DNA of 64,000 nucleotides. It comes from an uncultured Verrucomicrobiae bacterium. GTDB taxonomy: Bacteria; Verrucomicrobiota; Verrucomicrobiia; Limisphaerales; AAA164-E04. This document shows positions 1-9,657 of the stretch, in pieces; within the stretch, counting starts at the first letter, position 1, and the number at the start of each line of letters is the position of its first letter. Position numbers and translations under genes: made by a program. The stretch spans positions 3,998,518-4,062,517 of the forward strand of contig OX638380.1 of NCBI GenBank assembly GCA_951813855.1, written 5' to 3'. Under the pieces are notes generated by a model. That model had not been told where the DNA came from. It saw nothing but the letters and a program-made list of their open reading frames with translations, and ran no database searches.

Positions 1-1098
1 AGAGAGTGTTTGGTTGTAGCCCAATAACGAGAGCTTTTGCCAACTGCCGAACACCAGCAGCGTCAATGTCAACAGAGCCAAGGCGCTGGCCCAGCCCCGC
101 AGCCGGATCCAGAACCTTCTTTTTTCCTGCTGATGTTGCAGGTTCGGAGGCAGGAGCGAGATTTGCAACCGGGTTTGGCCGAGGGCCGCGCAAGCGACAC
201 CATATGCCACGGTGAATCGCGAGGGTACGCGGTCGGGGGGATGTTCCTTCTGGATCGAATGGGCGAATTCGCGTTTGCGGAGGTATTGGGCCGCGTGATC
301 GATCATCGGTTCTTCGCCGACCAAGATGCAGCGCTCGGTGATTTTTTCTTGAGCGGACGCATCGTCGTTCTGGGTGGAGGTGGCTTGAAGCAAGCGTCGA
401 TGCCAACTGGCCATCTCTTCGGAATTCGGCAAGCTGTTCTCGGAAAACGGGGGCGAGGAAAAACTGGTCGCTTGCCTCGGTTCGCTATCCTGAACTTGCA
501 ATAGCGTCGTGCGATTGCGGTCGATTTCGACGATGCAGGTCGCTCGGCGAGAGGACGGCGAGCGCTCGAACACGCTCCAGAGCCCTTGAGCTGTGTTGGC
601 GATGTCGTGGACGCTTTCCAATGACAAACCGATCGCTTGCAAGTGTTGCTGCAAGGCCGGCCGTTGACACCAGGTCAGCCAGTAATGCCCCTGTTTTTCC
701 GGAGGATCCGACGGTTTTCCCAAGGGTTGATAATCGAACACCGGTTCGATGCCTTCGATATTTTTCAGCCGTTTGATTTCCTCGGCGATGAATTCGTGGA
801 TGGAGTGGTCCTGGAGCTCGATCCGTTGGGAAACGGTTTCGGATTGCGGCAGAACCAAGTGGATGAGCAACGGATCGAATTGGGAATGCAGCCGGCTGAT
901 GGTTTCGGTGACCAAGGAACTGGACGGGTCCAAGTCGTCGGGAATGGTGACCCGTTCGAGCACGGTGACGGTGTTGAGCAGCCGTTCGGCCACCAAGATC
1001 AACGTCGCGGGTTTCCGGGGATGGATAATCATCGCCCGTTCCATGGTCCAGAGGGACCATAACGGCACCCGGGATTTGGAGGAGGTCGCTGGGGTCAC
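1..1098 (-). CDS. PilM/PilN-like pilus or secretion assembly protein (partial, runs off the left edge)
   Basis: The frame is open from a GTG at 1098 to the window edge, giving 366 codons without a stop. The GTG overlaps the secretin stop as GTGA, which indicates translational coupling and decides the start. The first ~300 residues look like a PilM/GspL actin-like domain without strong motifs. Near residue 325 comes a PilN-type junction, with SLLPPNL followed by a basic stretch and then a hydrophobic segment (SALALLTLTLLVFG) that should be one membrane span. Protein order (PilM-like, then PilN-like in one chain) together with the adjacent secretin suggests the inner-membrane platform of a type IV pilus or type II secretion system. 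Assignment to the family is inference from layout and local similarity. A competing frame over 485-1135 is rich in Arg and His and is not credible. Confidence 0.6.
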   Translation of the reverse strand, partial: MTPATSSKSRVPLWSLWTMERAMIIHPRKPATLILVAERLLNTVTVLERVTIPDDLDPSSSLVTETISRLHSQFDPLLIHLVLPQSETVSQRIELQDHSIHEFIAEEIKRLKNIEGIEPVFDYQPLGKPSDPPEKQGHYWLTWCQRPALQQHLQAIGLSLESVHDIANTAQGLWSVFERSPSSRRATCIVEIDRNRTTLLQVQDSEPRQATSFSSPPFSENSLPNSEEMASWHRRLLQATSTQNDDASAQEKITERCILVGEEPMIDHAAQYLRKREFAHSIQKEHPPDRVPSRFTVAYGVACAALGQTRLQISLLPPNLQHQQEKRRFWIRLRGWASALALLTLTLLVFGSWQKLSLLGYNQTLS

Positions 1099-3344
1099 GG
1101 CAGCGGTTCGGTCGCTTTCGGTTTGGCTTCGACAACCTCGATGAATTCGCCGGTTTCGGACAGGAGCGTCGCGGTAACGAAAATGAGCAGATAACGAGGC
1201 TTGTCCAATTCGGTGCGTCTGCGGAAAGCCGCTCCGATAAAGGGAAGTTTGCCTAGGATGGGCACCGAATCGACGTAGGTGGATTGTTCCCGTTCCAAGA
1301 CCCCGCCCATGACGACCGTTTGCCCTGACTGGACGATGACGCGGGTGGACATCGATTGCGTCCGGCTTTCCGGCAACCGGATTTCAAAGGAGTTGCCGGA
1401 TGAGTCGGCGACCGTAGCGAAGGGAACCAGCCGGACGTCCTGATTGACTTCGGGAAAGAGGGCCAAGTAGATGGTCTTGCCGTCACCCCCGATGCTGGCC
1501 ATCACTTCCAACGAAACTCCTGAAGTGATCTGCTGCGGTTTTCCGGTAGGCACCAAGGCTGCTACGATGTTCCGTTCGTTGATCGTCTGGCTGACGGTGT
1601 ATTCTTCGTAGTAATGCTGGATTTTGCCGTCGGAAATTTTCGCGGGCAGATTGTTCACGACGGTGATGCGCGGAGCGCTGAGTGTCCGGGTTTCTCCCTC
1701 TTGTTCCAGCGCGTTCAAAGTCAGGCTGAGGTTGTCGCGGTCCAGCAGGTTGTCGCGGAAGGTTTCCTGCAGGCTCCGGCCGACGTTTTCGGGACCGAAC
1801 CCGAGATAATCGATCGGAGGTTGCGCACTGTCGACGTCGGGCCGTCCGGTTTCCCAGAGGGCGCCCATTTGCATGAAACTCGCTTCCGAAACGGTGATGA
1901 AGCGCGCCTCGATCAGCACTTGCTGGAGGGGGCGGTCGTAGGCTTCGATGATCTTTTCCAGTTCGGCGAGTTGCTCTCGAGTGCCGGTGGCGATGATCAG
2001 GTTATGTTCGTAATCGATTTCGTAATCGGAGCCCTTGAAGAATTTGATGATCGCTTTTTCGATGGCGGGAGTCGCCGATACGCCGTCCTTGACGAAGGAT
2101 TTGCCTTTGAGATTGGTTTCGGTAGTCACGGTACCGTCCTTGGCCTTGGTTTCCTTGATGTTGACTTCGTCTTCGCCGAACCGGGCGGGCAGAATGAACC
2201 CCTTGCGCAAACGGTAAATCCGGGTTTCCTCGATCGTTTTTTTGGTGTCCGAACCATCAATGACGTAGATCAGGTCGTTGCCGATCATGAATTGCAGATC
2301 GAAATTCCGGGAAATGTATTCGAGGAACTCTCCTAACCGTACTTGATCGAAATTCACGTGGATTTTTTGCTCGAAAGCTTTCAGAGACTGATCGGCCACG
2401 AAGTTGATGTTTTCTTTTTTGCCGATTTCGAAAATAATAGATTTCAGAGCGAGGTCTTCGAATTTGAGGGAAACGGGTTTGTTCAGTTCTTTCGCCATGC
2501 GGCCGGTTTGCCTGGTGTAATCGAAATCGGGAGCGTTCAGTTTGATGAACTGATTGTAGGACGAAGGCACGTACGGGGCCGATTCGATGTCCTGAACGGC
2601 GTCCCGTAATTCTTTGCGGGGCGGCAACCCCCGGTCGGGGATTTCGGTAAGCAGGCCGGGGATGGTGGGGCTGAAGACCGAACTGCGGGAGTCGATTTTT
2701 CGGATCGTGTCTTCCAAGGCCTTGCTTCTGATCGATTCGGTTTGGGAAGAGATCCAGTCGTGCACTCGAACTACCGCCGGATCAGTAGAGTCGTGAGCCA
2801 ACAATTGCTGAGCGGATTCCAGGGCTTCTTCCCACCGGTTGCGACTGGCTAACGCGATGATGGCTTTGACTTCTGCGTCATACTTCTGGCTATAGGATAT
2901 TGGGGGCTGGGTGATCGGAGCCGGTTCAGGAACCGGATTGGTGGCCGGGGAGTCGGCTGGCGAGGTCTCGGGTGGCGCTGAAACAGATTCCGAGCTTGGC
3001 GGAGCCGGAACGGCAGTCGGCGAGGCCTCAGGGGGAGGTGGTTCGGACCGGCTCGGCTCTGGAGGCGAGACCTCCGTGATTGGGGGTGTGGTTTCCGTGA
3101 TAAATTCCCGGGGCGAAGGCACCGAGACTCCGGTCATGACCGGAACCGACGGCTGGCGCGGATATTGACATCCGGTCGACCAGCAAACGATTACGGCTAG
3201 CGTTACGATCAGCAGGCCCCGTACTACGCATGGGCAGTGTGGCGAACGATCGGAATATTCCATGGTTGAAAGTTGAACTGACGAGTCCGAATTCGACATC
3301 CCGGAAGGCGGGTGCGGGTTCCGCCGTTTCAATTGTGCCGTCAT
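1095..3344 (-). CDS. Secretin of type IV pilus / type II secretion (PilQ/GspD family)
   Basis: Outer-membrane channel protein of 749 residues. A hydrophobic signal segment ends at WSTGC (Cys59), a weak lipobox, so it may be a lipoprotein. The more natural start may be the Met at 3263 (residue 28), which places the signal peptide close to the N terminus. A proline- and serine-rich linker follows (about 60-150), then an STN/N0-like domain (about 288-363), an N1-like KH fold (about 425-475) and the secretin domain (about 476-732). The conserved secretin signature is visible: VVMGGVLE, then SVPILGKLPFIGAAF. The next gene overlaps its stop codon and looks like a PilM/PilN-type platform protein. 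Whether it serves pili or protein export cannot be told from this fragment of the locus. Confidence 0.9.
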   Translation of the reverse strand: MTAQLKRRNPHPPSGMSNSDSSVQLSTMEYSDRSPHCPCVVRGLLIVTLAVIVCWSTGCQYPRQPSVPVMTGVSVPSPREFITETTPPITEVSPPEPSRSEPPPPEASPTAVPAPPSSESVSAPPETSPADSPATNPVPEPAPITQPPISYSQKYDAEVKAIIALASRNRWEEALESAQQLLAHDSTDPAVVRVHDWISSQTESIRSKALEDTIRKIDSRSSVFSPTIPGLLTEIPDRGLPPRKELRDAVQDIESAPYVPSSYNQFIKLNAPDFDYTRQTGRMAKELNKPVSLKFEDLALKSIIFEIGKKENINFVADQSLKAFEQKIHVNFDQVRLGEFLEYISRNFDLQFMIGNDLIYVIDGSDTKKTIEETRIYRLRKGFILPARFGEDEVNIKETKAKDGTVTTETNLKGKSFVKDGVSATPAIEKAIIKFFKGSDYEIDYEHNLIIATGTREQLAELEKIIEAYDRPLQQVLIEARFITVSEASFMQMGALWETGRPDVDSAQPPIDYLGFGPENVGRSLQETFRDNLLDRDNLSLTLNALEQEGETRTLSAPRITVVNNLPAKISDGKIQHYYEEYTVSQTINERNIVAALVPTGKPQQITSGVSLEVMASIGGDGKTIYLALFPEVNQDVRLVPFATVADSSGNSFEIRLPESRTQSMSTRVIVQSGQTVVMGGVLEREQSTYVDSVPILGKLPFIGAAFRRRTELDKPRYLLIFVTATLLSETGEFIEVVEAKPKATEPLP

Positions 3345-3476
3345 CTGGCCAAGCTCCTGATCAAGTTACGGGCTTGGTTTCTTCGGGAAAGTTTCGCCGG
3401 AGATTACGACTGGGCCATTTCCGGATCGTTTGCCGTCCTTGGCAAGGCGCCGATCGTTGTTTCGTCATAAATCGTT

Positions 3477-4073
3477 TCAAGCCGGATTGGCAGGAGAGGG
3501 GGCGGCCACCGATTTCCTGGAGAAAGGCCATTTTTTTATCAGGATGGCCAACGCTCCCAGTGCGACGAACAACAAAATCAACGGGAGTACAATGGCCAAG
3601 ACGGAAACCGTGGTCGCGCCCCCGGCCTCCACGGTCGCGAGCAGGGGATTGCCCATTCCGCCGGTTGCGACGTTGGTGCCGCCTCTGATGACGGCGGTAG
3701 AAGCGTGGATGCCGCCGGATACTCCTACCCCGGCGATAATCGCGAAACTCCACTGGAAAAAGGGATTCATGTCATCGGCGACTATGGAAGCCGAAAGGAT
3801 GGTTCCGGCCACGACGGCGGCCGGAGCCGCAACGGCGTCCAGTAGATTGCTGACCCAAGGAATGTAAAAAGCGGCGATCTCGAAGGCCGAAGCGAGCGCT
3901 AGGGCGATCAAGGTGATGGGTTCCCCGAGCCATTGAAAACTCTCGCCTAGATCCAGATGCCCCGTATAGGCGAACAGTCCGGCGATGAGTGGAGGCAGAA
4001 ATACCCGGAAACCGCAGGCGGCACTCAGTCCCAGTCCAACCAAGATACTTATGAGCAAATTGATAATGTCCAT
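3477..4073 (-). CDS. DUF4126 family membrane protein
   Basis: A hydrophobic protein of 198 residues starting MDIINLLISILVG at 4073. An upstream in-frame ATG at 4130 would add 19 charged residues before the first membrane segment and is less likely. Several hydrophobic segments are visible, including LGLSAACGFRVFLPPL near the N terminus, a Gly/Ala-rich centre (VATGGMGNPLLATVEAGGA) and a C-terminal span (LPLILLFVALGALAILI) followed by a basic tail. This pattern matches the DUF4126 family, whose function is unknown to me. It lies between the secretin and the restriction genes, about 130 bp upstream of the secretin, and may be independently transcribed. Confidence 0.75.
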   Translation of the reverse strand: MDIINLLISILVGLGLSAACGFRVFLPPLIAGLFAYTGHLDLGESFQWLGEPITLIALALASAFEIAAFYIPWVSNLLDAVAAPAAVVAGTILSASIVADDMNPFFQWSFAIIAGVGVSGGIHASTAVIRGGTNVATGGMGNPLLATVEAGGATTVSVLAIVLPLILLFVALGALAILIKKWPFSRKSVAAPSPANPA

Positions 4074-4353
4074 GGCTTGATACCTGACGTAATTGGTTGC
4101 CTCGAAAAAACGCGGACGAAGGCGAAACAAACCGAAAACGATTAGTTGACTAGACAGTCTTATACCATGAGCGGTTCGAATTTACGAATAATTTTTAGCC
4201 CAAAACGGTTGAAGTTCATTTTACGGGTGCAGGCGGTTTTTTTCAACTAGGATAAGCGGCGAGCAAGTTGCCGGCCGGCTCTTCGGAAGGAAGGCCGGTC
4301 GAGCCGCCCGAAAAAATGCTCCTGCTGGAATCGAGATCGGAAGGTAATCTAAA

Positions 4354-7313
4354 TCAGGCTGTCGCTGGCCGATTCGATGTCTTCCAAGCGGGGCGAAGCC
4401 CTTGGTCGTTTCCCGAAATGTCGAGGCGAGGTTTGCCGTCAGAAATTCGAGTCGATGCCTCATGCCGGAAGTTGTTCCGAACCGAGCCGTCATCGGGTTC
4501 GACACCCAGATAAAGCCGCTCGCCTTGTTCCGTTCCGACGAGTGCGGCCCAGTCGGGACTAAAGTTTCCGAGCGGCGTTGGCACGGTGAACCAGTCCGGA
4601 AGCCCAACAGCCCACTTCACGGCAGGGGAGTTATCCAGACGGTTGGCGAACCCGGTCGCAGAGACCGATTCGGAGACGACCGGCTCACCGTTTGATGGTT
4701 CGGTTGCGAGCGGCGGTTTCAGCAATCCTGCGAGTTCTTTTTTCTGGACGAGTTCCTGAGCGTAATACGTTTCGTTCCCGATTTGGCGGTATTTGAGGCC
4801 GTGGGTCAGCGCTTGTCGTTTGCAGCCGTTGATGGCCCGGGCGGCGAGTTCGATAAATAATTGTGGCTGGTGTTTGAAGTCTTCGAGACATCCGCTGTCG
4901 ATCAGGATTTTGTAGATGCTGCGCCGGGTGAGCCGCGTCCGGTTCTCGATTTCCGTGAGGAGATCGGGAAGTTGGCGGTGCGTCTCTTCGAGCGTTACGG
5001 TCTCCGAATCGGCGAGCTCGGTCGCCTTGATTTTAGCTTGGCCGATCCTGATTTCCGCCTGGCGCCACTTGAGGCGATTCGGGGAGATCGAATCGGCGTC
5101 TTGTAACGCGGCAGCCGAGTTTTTCAGCAAGACATCGTTGTCGAAAAACAAGTGATGGACGGTTTGGCGCTTGATGCGATCCCACAGTTCTTCGAACTCG
5201 GGACTATCGAGTACGGCCCGGCTCGAGCGATCGGTCGGGCGTTTGTCGGCGTTCTTGATTTCGAAGCGTCCAGAGAGTTTTCGCAACACGGCGGCGATGT
5301 CTGCTCGCAATGCGTTCCATCTTTCGGGCAAGGCAAAAGCGTCGTCTTTGATCGCCTTGCGGAGAGAGTTCCTGATTCGACCTTCGGCGTCGATATCACC
5401 GTTCGCCAGTAGATGGTCGTATAGTTTCCGGGATTCGTCGAAACCGAACGGAGTCGTAGCGCCGTCGTCGCCGATTATCGGGAGTGATGCGAACTGGTGC
5501 GGTTCGACGACGCCGAAACGGATTCCGGTATCCTGCTCGATTTCGCGTTGCAGGTTTTCGGCGAACTCTTCGTAACTCTCTCTGGCGATCACCGTGAGCG
5601 TATTCACCTCGAATCCTCGTTGGCGTTCGCCGTTTTGATTGACACAGAGTCGCAGGCCGCGGCCGATCGTCTGGCGTCGTTCCCGTTCGGTACGGATGTC
5701 GCGCAAGGCGCAGATTTGAAAGACATTGGGATTATCCCATCCCTCGCGCAACGCCGAATGGGAGAAGATAAATCTAAGCGGTTCGTCGAGATTCAGGAGC
5801 TTTTCCTTGTCCTTCATGATGAGGTGGTAGGCGCGTTCCGCGTTGTCGCGATTCGACTGGGTATTCTCGGCGGTATCGGTCCAGCCGCCCTTTTTATCGA
5901 TGGAGAAATAATCGTCGTGAGCCTGTTCGGCGACCGTCGCCGGATCCGTTTTCGGGAACAGCGGTCGGTAGTCGGGGTGACTGGCGAGCCGGCGGTATTC
6001 CGATTCGAATATTTGGGCGTACTCGCCTTTGATCGCATTGCCGGCTCGGTCGTAACGACGGTAACGTTCCACGGCGTCGACAAAGAACAGGCTGAGCACC
6101 TTGATACCTTGCGGGCGTAGCCGTCTCTCCTTGTCGAAATGCTCGCGAATCGTTCTCCGTATCATCTGGCGATGGACGGCGGGAAGATCCGAATCGCCCC
6201 AGGCTTCTCCTTTACGGAGCCGATAACGTCCTTCCGGCATTTGGAGTTCGACCGATGCCGAATCTTTCCCGACCTGGATCTCGCCGATGCGGTGATCGCG
6301 ATAGATGGTCCGTCCGGTCGTTCGTTCGAGATCGTCGCCGTCTTTGACCGTTTTTTCGGCGCGGCGTACGTGACCGGCGGCTTCGACGTCGAGTTCCACT
6401 CGAGCTATCACGCCACGCCGGTTGTCGGTCGAGATCAACCGGACATAAGGCCGGTCGTGAGCGTCCTCGACGGTCGCCAATGCTACTTCGATTTGTTTGA
6501 CCAGCTGGCGTTCGTAGGCGTCTACGGCATCCAAGCGATAGACCATGTGGTGTTTGAAGAGGTGGGTCGCCGAGTAGCGCAAAGTGCAGAGCGGATGCAT
6601 CGAGTCGAGCGCTTTCTTGCCCCGGCCGGCCATCCCGCTGTCCACGCTCTGCGGCTCGTCCACGATCAGAATGGGATTGGTGGCTTTGACAAGGTCGATC
6701 GGTTTTTCGCCGCCGGTTTGTTCGTGATCTTTGTAGAGGTTATTGACTTCCTTTTTGTTGATGGCGCCGACCGTCACGACCATGACTGGATCAGAGAACT
6801 GGCGGTGAACTGGCGAACGAGGCCAAGTTGCGTCGAATCGTAGAGGAAGTACTCGAACGGCGTCCCGGAATACAGGGTCCGGAAATGTTCTTCGGTCGTT
6901 TGGAGCGATTTGTAAAGGCCCTCCTTGATCGCCACGGACGGTACGACGATGACGAATTTCGTGAAGCCGTAACGTCGGTTCAGTTCGAAAACGGTGCGCA
7001 AATAGACGTAGGTCTTGCCGGTTCCGGTTTCCATTTCCACGGTGAAATCTCCGGAGTTCAACGACTCGGAAGGCGGCAGACCGTTACGAAGTTGAACGGT
7101 TCTGAGGTTCGCGAAAATTTCGTGATCGGAAAGTGTCGGTCGATTGCCGACGCCGAGGTCGTTCGGAGCGAAGGGAAATCTTTCCCGACGGTCCGCCCCT
7201 TCCCGGGCGACGGTGAACTCGGTGCGGCAAATTTCTTGACCGCGAAACAGGTCGCAAACGGCGTCCACCGCGCTCAGCTGGAAATCGAGATCGGGTTCGA
7301 AGCGGAATTTCAT
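4354..7313 (-). pseudogene. Type III restriction enzyme Res subunit, frameshifted and degenerate
   Basis: Two abutting frames together give a type III restriction helicase-nuclease. The first part (7313 to about 6774) starts MKFRFEPDLDFQ and carries the Walker A METGTGKT at residues 94-101. It runs into stop after ASSLIQ. The second part continues at 6783 with MVVTVGAINKK and the DEPQ helicase motif (ILIVDEPQ). Family members read straight through this junction, and adding one base near 6786-6790 restores the frame, so this is a single-base loss. The nuclease end is also eroded: D is kept in FSPDWAAL, but the usual E-x-K reads VEPDDGS, without lysine, and the protein ends soon after. Both the frameshift and the lost catalytic lysine argue for a dead enzyme, although the frameshift alone could be a sequence error. 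The mod gene lies 29 bp upstream. Confidence 0.85.
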
Positions 7314-7342
7314 GCCATGCCTGTTTCGGCTATCTGGCTAAA

Positions 7343-9275
7343 CTAGACGCATCTAACCGAAGCGATCCCTCGGTCGAGCAAAAAAGAAGTGAGGTTGAGT
7401 TTCGCCACGTCGTTTTCGAAAGCGCTATCGCGAAAAACGCAGGTCGTGTCGCCCGAGGTCGAACGTTCGTTTTTCCAAGACGCGATTTGCGTACCGAGCG
7501 ACGCTGCGTCCGAGGCCGAAATCGAGGAGCCGAGACAAGCCAGAAGCGCTCCACCGGCTACGGCATAGACGTGCTGGCCTGCCGCCGAACGTTTTTCGAT
7601 CGCCGCCCCCAGGTCCAAACCCATTTCGAGCAGCAATTCGAACAAGACGTCTTCTGCGGTGCGGTCGGGTTTCAGGTTGTCGAGGTTCCGACTCAGCGAG
7701 GCTTCGAGTTCGGTTGGGTTTAGTTTCCGTTTGCTGAAATTCGATGAATCCAACTTGAAGGCGCGAAACCCGAGATCGCCGGGATACCCCGGATTATGGT
7801 CCCGGATGCTTTCCGCCGTTCGTCGCATACTCCTTCGTCAATTCGGCGAGGTTGCGGGGTTTCCGTACCGCGTTGAGCACTTTCGCAGCCGCTTCCTGTT
7901 CCCGGTTTTGAGGGTCGAGAAGTTCGGGGAGTTGAATCAGAAGAAATCTCCGGGGCAAACCGTCGGCGAGGGATTGCCGTAAGACGCCGCCTGCGGTGGT
8001 TCCGGAACCGGCGAAGTAATCCAGGATGATATCGTTTTCTCCGGTGGTGGCGCGAACCAGATATTGGATCAGGCCGGTGGGCTTGGGGTAACTCATGACG
8101 TCCGCGCCGAAGAGTTCTCGCATTTCCCGGGTGGCGTCTTCGTTTGTCGGCACTCCGTTCACGCGATGCGACAGCAAATTCGACGTTTTCTTCGCTTCTC
8201 CCGATCGATTGACGTAATTGGGCCGGAAGGGAATCTTACTGACGGTGATCGCGGCTCCGGCGGTTACGAATTCGTCCAGCTTGGCTTGGGAATAGCGCCA
8301 CTCGCCTCGGAGCCGGAATCGGTCGGCGTTGACGCCGTTTTGAATTCGTACGTCGTCGAGGAGTTCGGTGATGATGTTTCCTTCCGACATGTCCTGAGCG
8401 CGAACCCATTGGTCTGGGCAGGAAAAGGTTACGGACCGAGGCGGGAAACTCAGGACGCCGACCGGATTTCCCGCGTTGTTGAAGGGATATTTCTTTCCTG
8501 ATTCGACGGAGCCGGCGATGAACGGGGGAGCAAGCGTCCGATTCTTGGCATAAGCGACGATGTAGTCGGTGACGGAACCCATATTGCGATCGAGAAACGA
8601 GGGCTTTTTCTTTTTTTCCCACACGAAAGTGCCGCAGTAATTTTCGCTGCCGAACACCTCGTCGCAGAGCGAGCGCAAATGATGAACTGCGTGGTCGTCG
8701 ATGGCGATCAGCAGAATTCCGTCCGACTTGAGCAGGTGCCGGGTCAGCAGCAGCCGGGGGTACATCAGATTCAGCCAAGCGGTATGGAAACGCCCGGATG
8801 CGTCGGGGTTGGACGATAGTTTTCGACCGGTGCCGTCGATTTGGCCCGTGAGTTCCAAATAGTTTCGAACGTTGTCCCGGTAATCGTCCGGATAAACGAA
8901 ATCGTTGCCGGTATTGTAAGGGGGATCGATGAAAACGAGCTTGATTTTGCTGGAGTAGCTTTTCTGCAGGAGTTTCAGCACTTCCAGATTGTCGCCTTCG
9001 ATCATCAGGTTCTGAGTCGTGTCCCAAGCTTCGCTATCCTCGGGACATGGACGCAACGTTCCCGTCGACCGAGCCAGCGAGAGTTGCCGTGCCCGGCGCT
9101 TGCCGCGCCAGCCGAGGCCGTACTTTTCCCTGGATTCCTCCGCTTCGAAATCACCTCGGCTTTCGGAAAAGGATTCGGGCGCCAGCGCCTCCAGGCGTTG
9201 GAGGCCGTCGGGGAGCGAGCCTTGGGGAGGGGGTTCCGGATCGTCAGGCGTCGATCGTTGAGAAAATCCGGTCAC
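7343..9275 (-). pseudogene. Type III DNA methyltransferase Mod subunit, frameshifted
   Basis: Adenine methyltransferase of the beta type, with DPPY at residues 117-120 ahead of the AdoMet motif FAGSGTT at 421-427. The N terminus has the usual Mod lead-in (TGTLRPCPEDS, then LMIEGDNLEVLKLLQKSY). The frame is lost after ELTKE at about 7830. The C-terminal part resumes in another frame at 7828 (MRRTAESIRDHNPGYPGDLG) and continues to the normal end (FRDSAF, then VAKLNLTSFLLDRG). The two pieces join without missing sequence, so one small indel explains the break. The break removes the C-terminal ~160 residues, downstream of both catalytic motifs. The res gene downstream is broken too, so the pair is probably non-functional as a restriction system. 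Confidence 0.85.
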
Positions 9276-9657
9276 GGTAAGGGATAGTGCGGTCGTTCGA
9301 TTCGTGCCGGATGCCGTCCGGAACGAATCGCGTTAAACGTCCCCAACGAACTTCGATCCTTTGAGGCCATGCGGACGGGCGTCTGCTACCGGTACGAGAA
9401 GCTATGATTTCGGACCGTTTCGGACAATCAAATTACGCAACCTGGTCGGACGGTCCATCGCCGCTATGGCCGCGAAACCGGGACGAACCGGCGCTGAACC
9501 GTGAGGAGTCGCCCCTGCGGTCTGCCGGGTGACGGATGGTCCTCGTGAACGATGAAAGCGGCAGTCGTTCGGCGGCCCGCAACGCGAGCGGGGGATCCTG
9601 GACAGATAAGCCGAGTTCGACTTTCGGGGTGGTTCGGCGGCGCTCGGGCGCGAAAGT
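9276..9657. other. Intergenic spacer, third member of a repeated spacer family
   Basis: No gene seen. Around 9425-9440 it carries the element CAATCAAATTACGC (plus-strand reading), which recurs in the two spacers at about 11395 and 13375. On the minus strand the element reads as a TTGATT box followed about 18-20 bases later by a short TAGC-containing box, so a promoter for mod is possible but unproven. Confidence 0.5.

Noticed and set aside
485..1135. A 216-codon minus-strand frame next to the secretin
   Set aside because: Very high Arg/His content; the adjacent frame starting at the coupled GTG is open to the window edge and has a membrane span and PilN-like junction.
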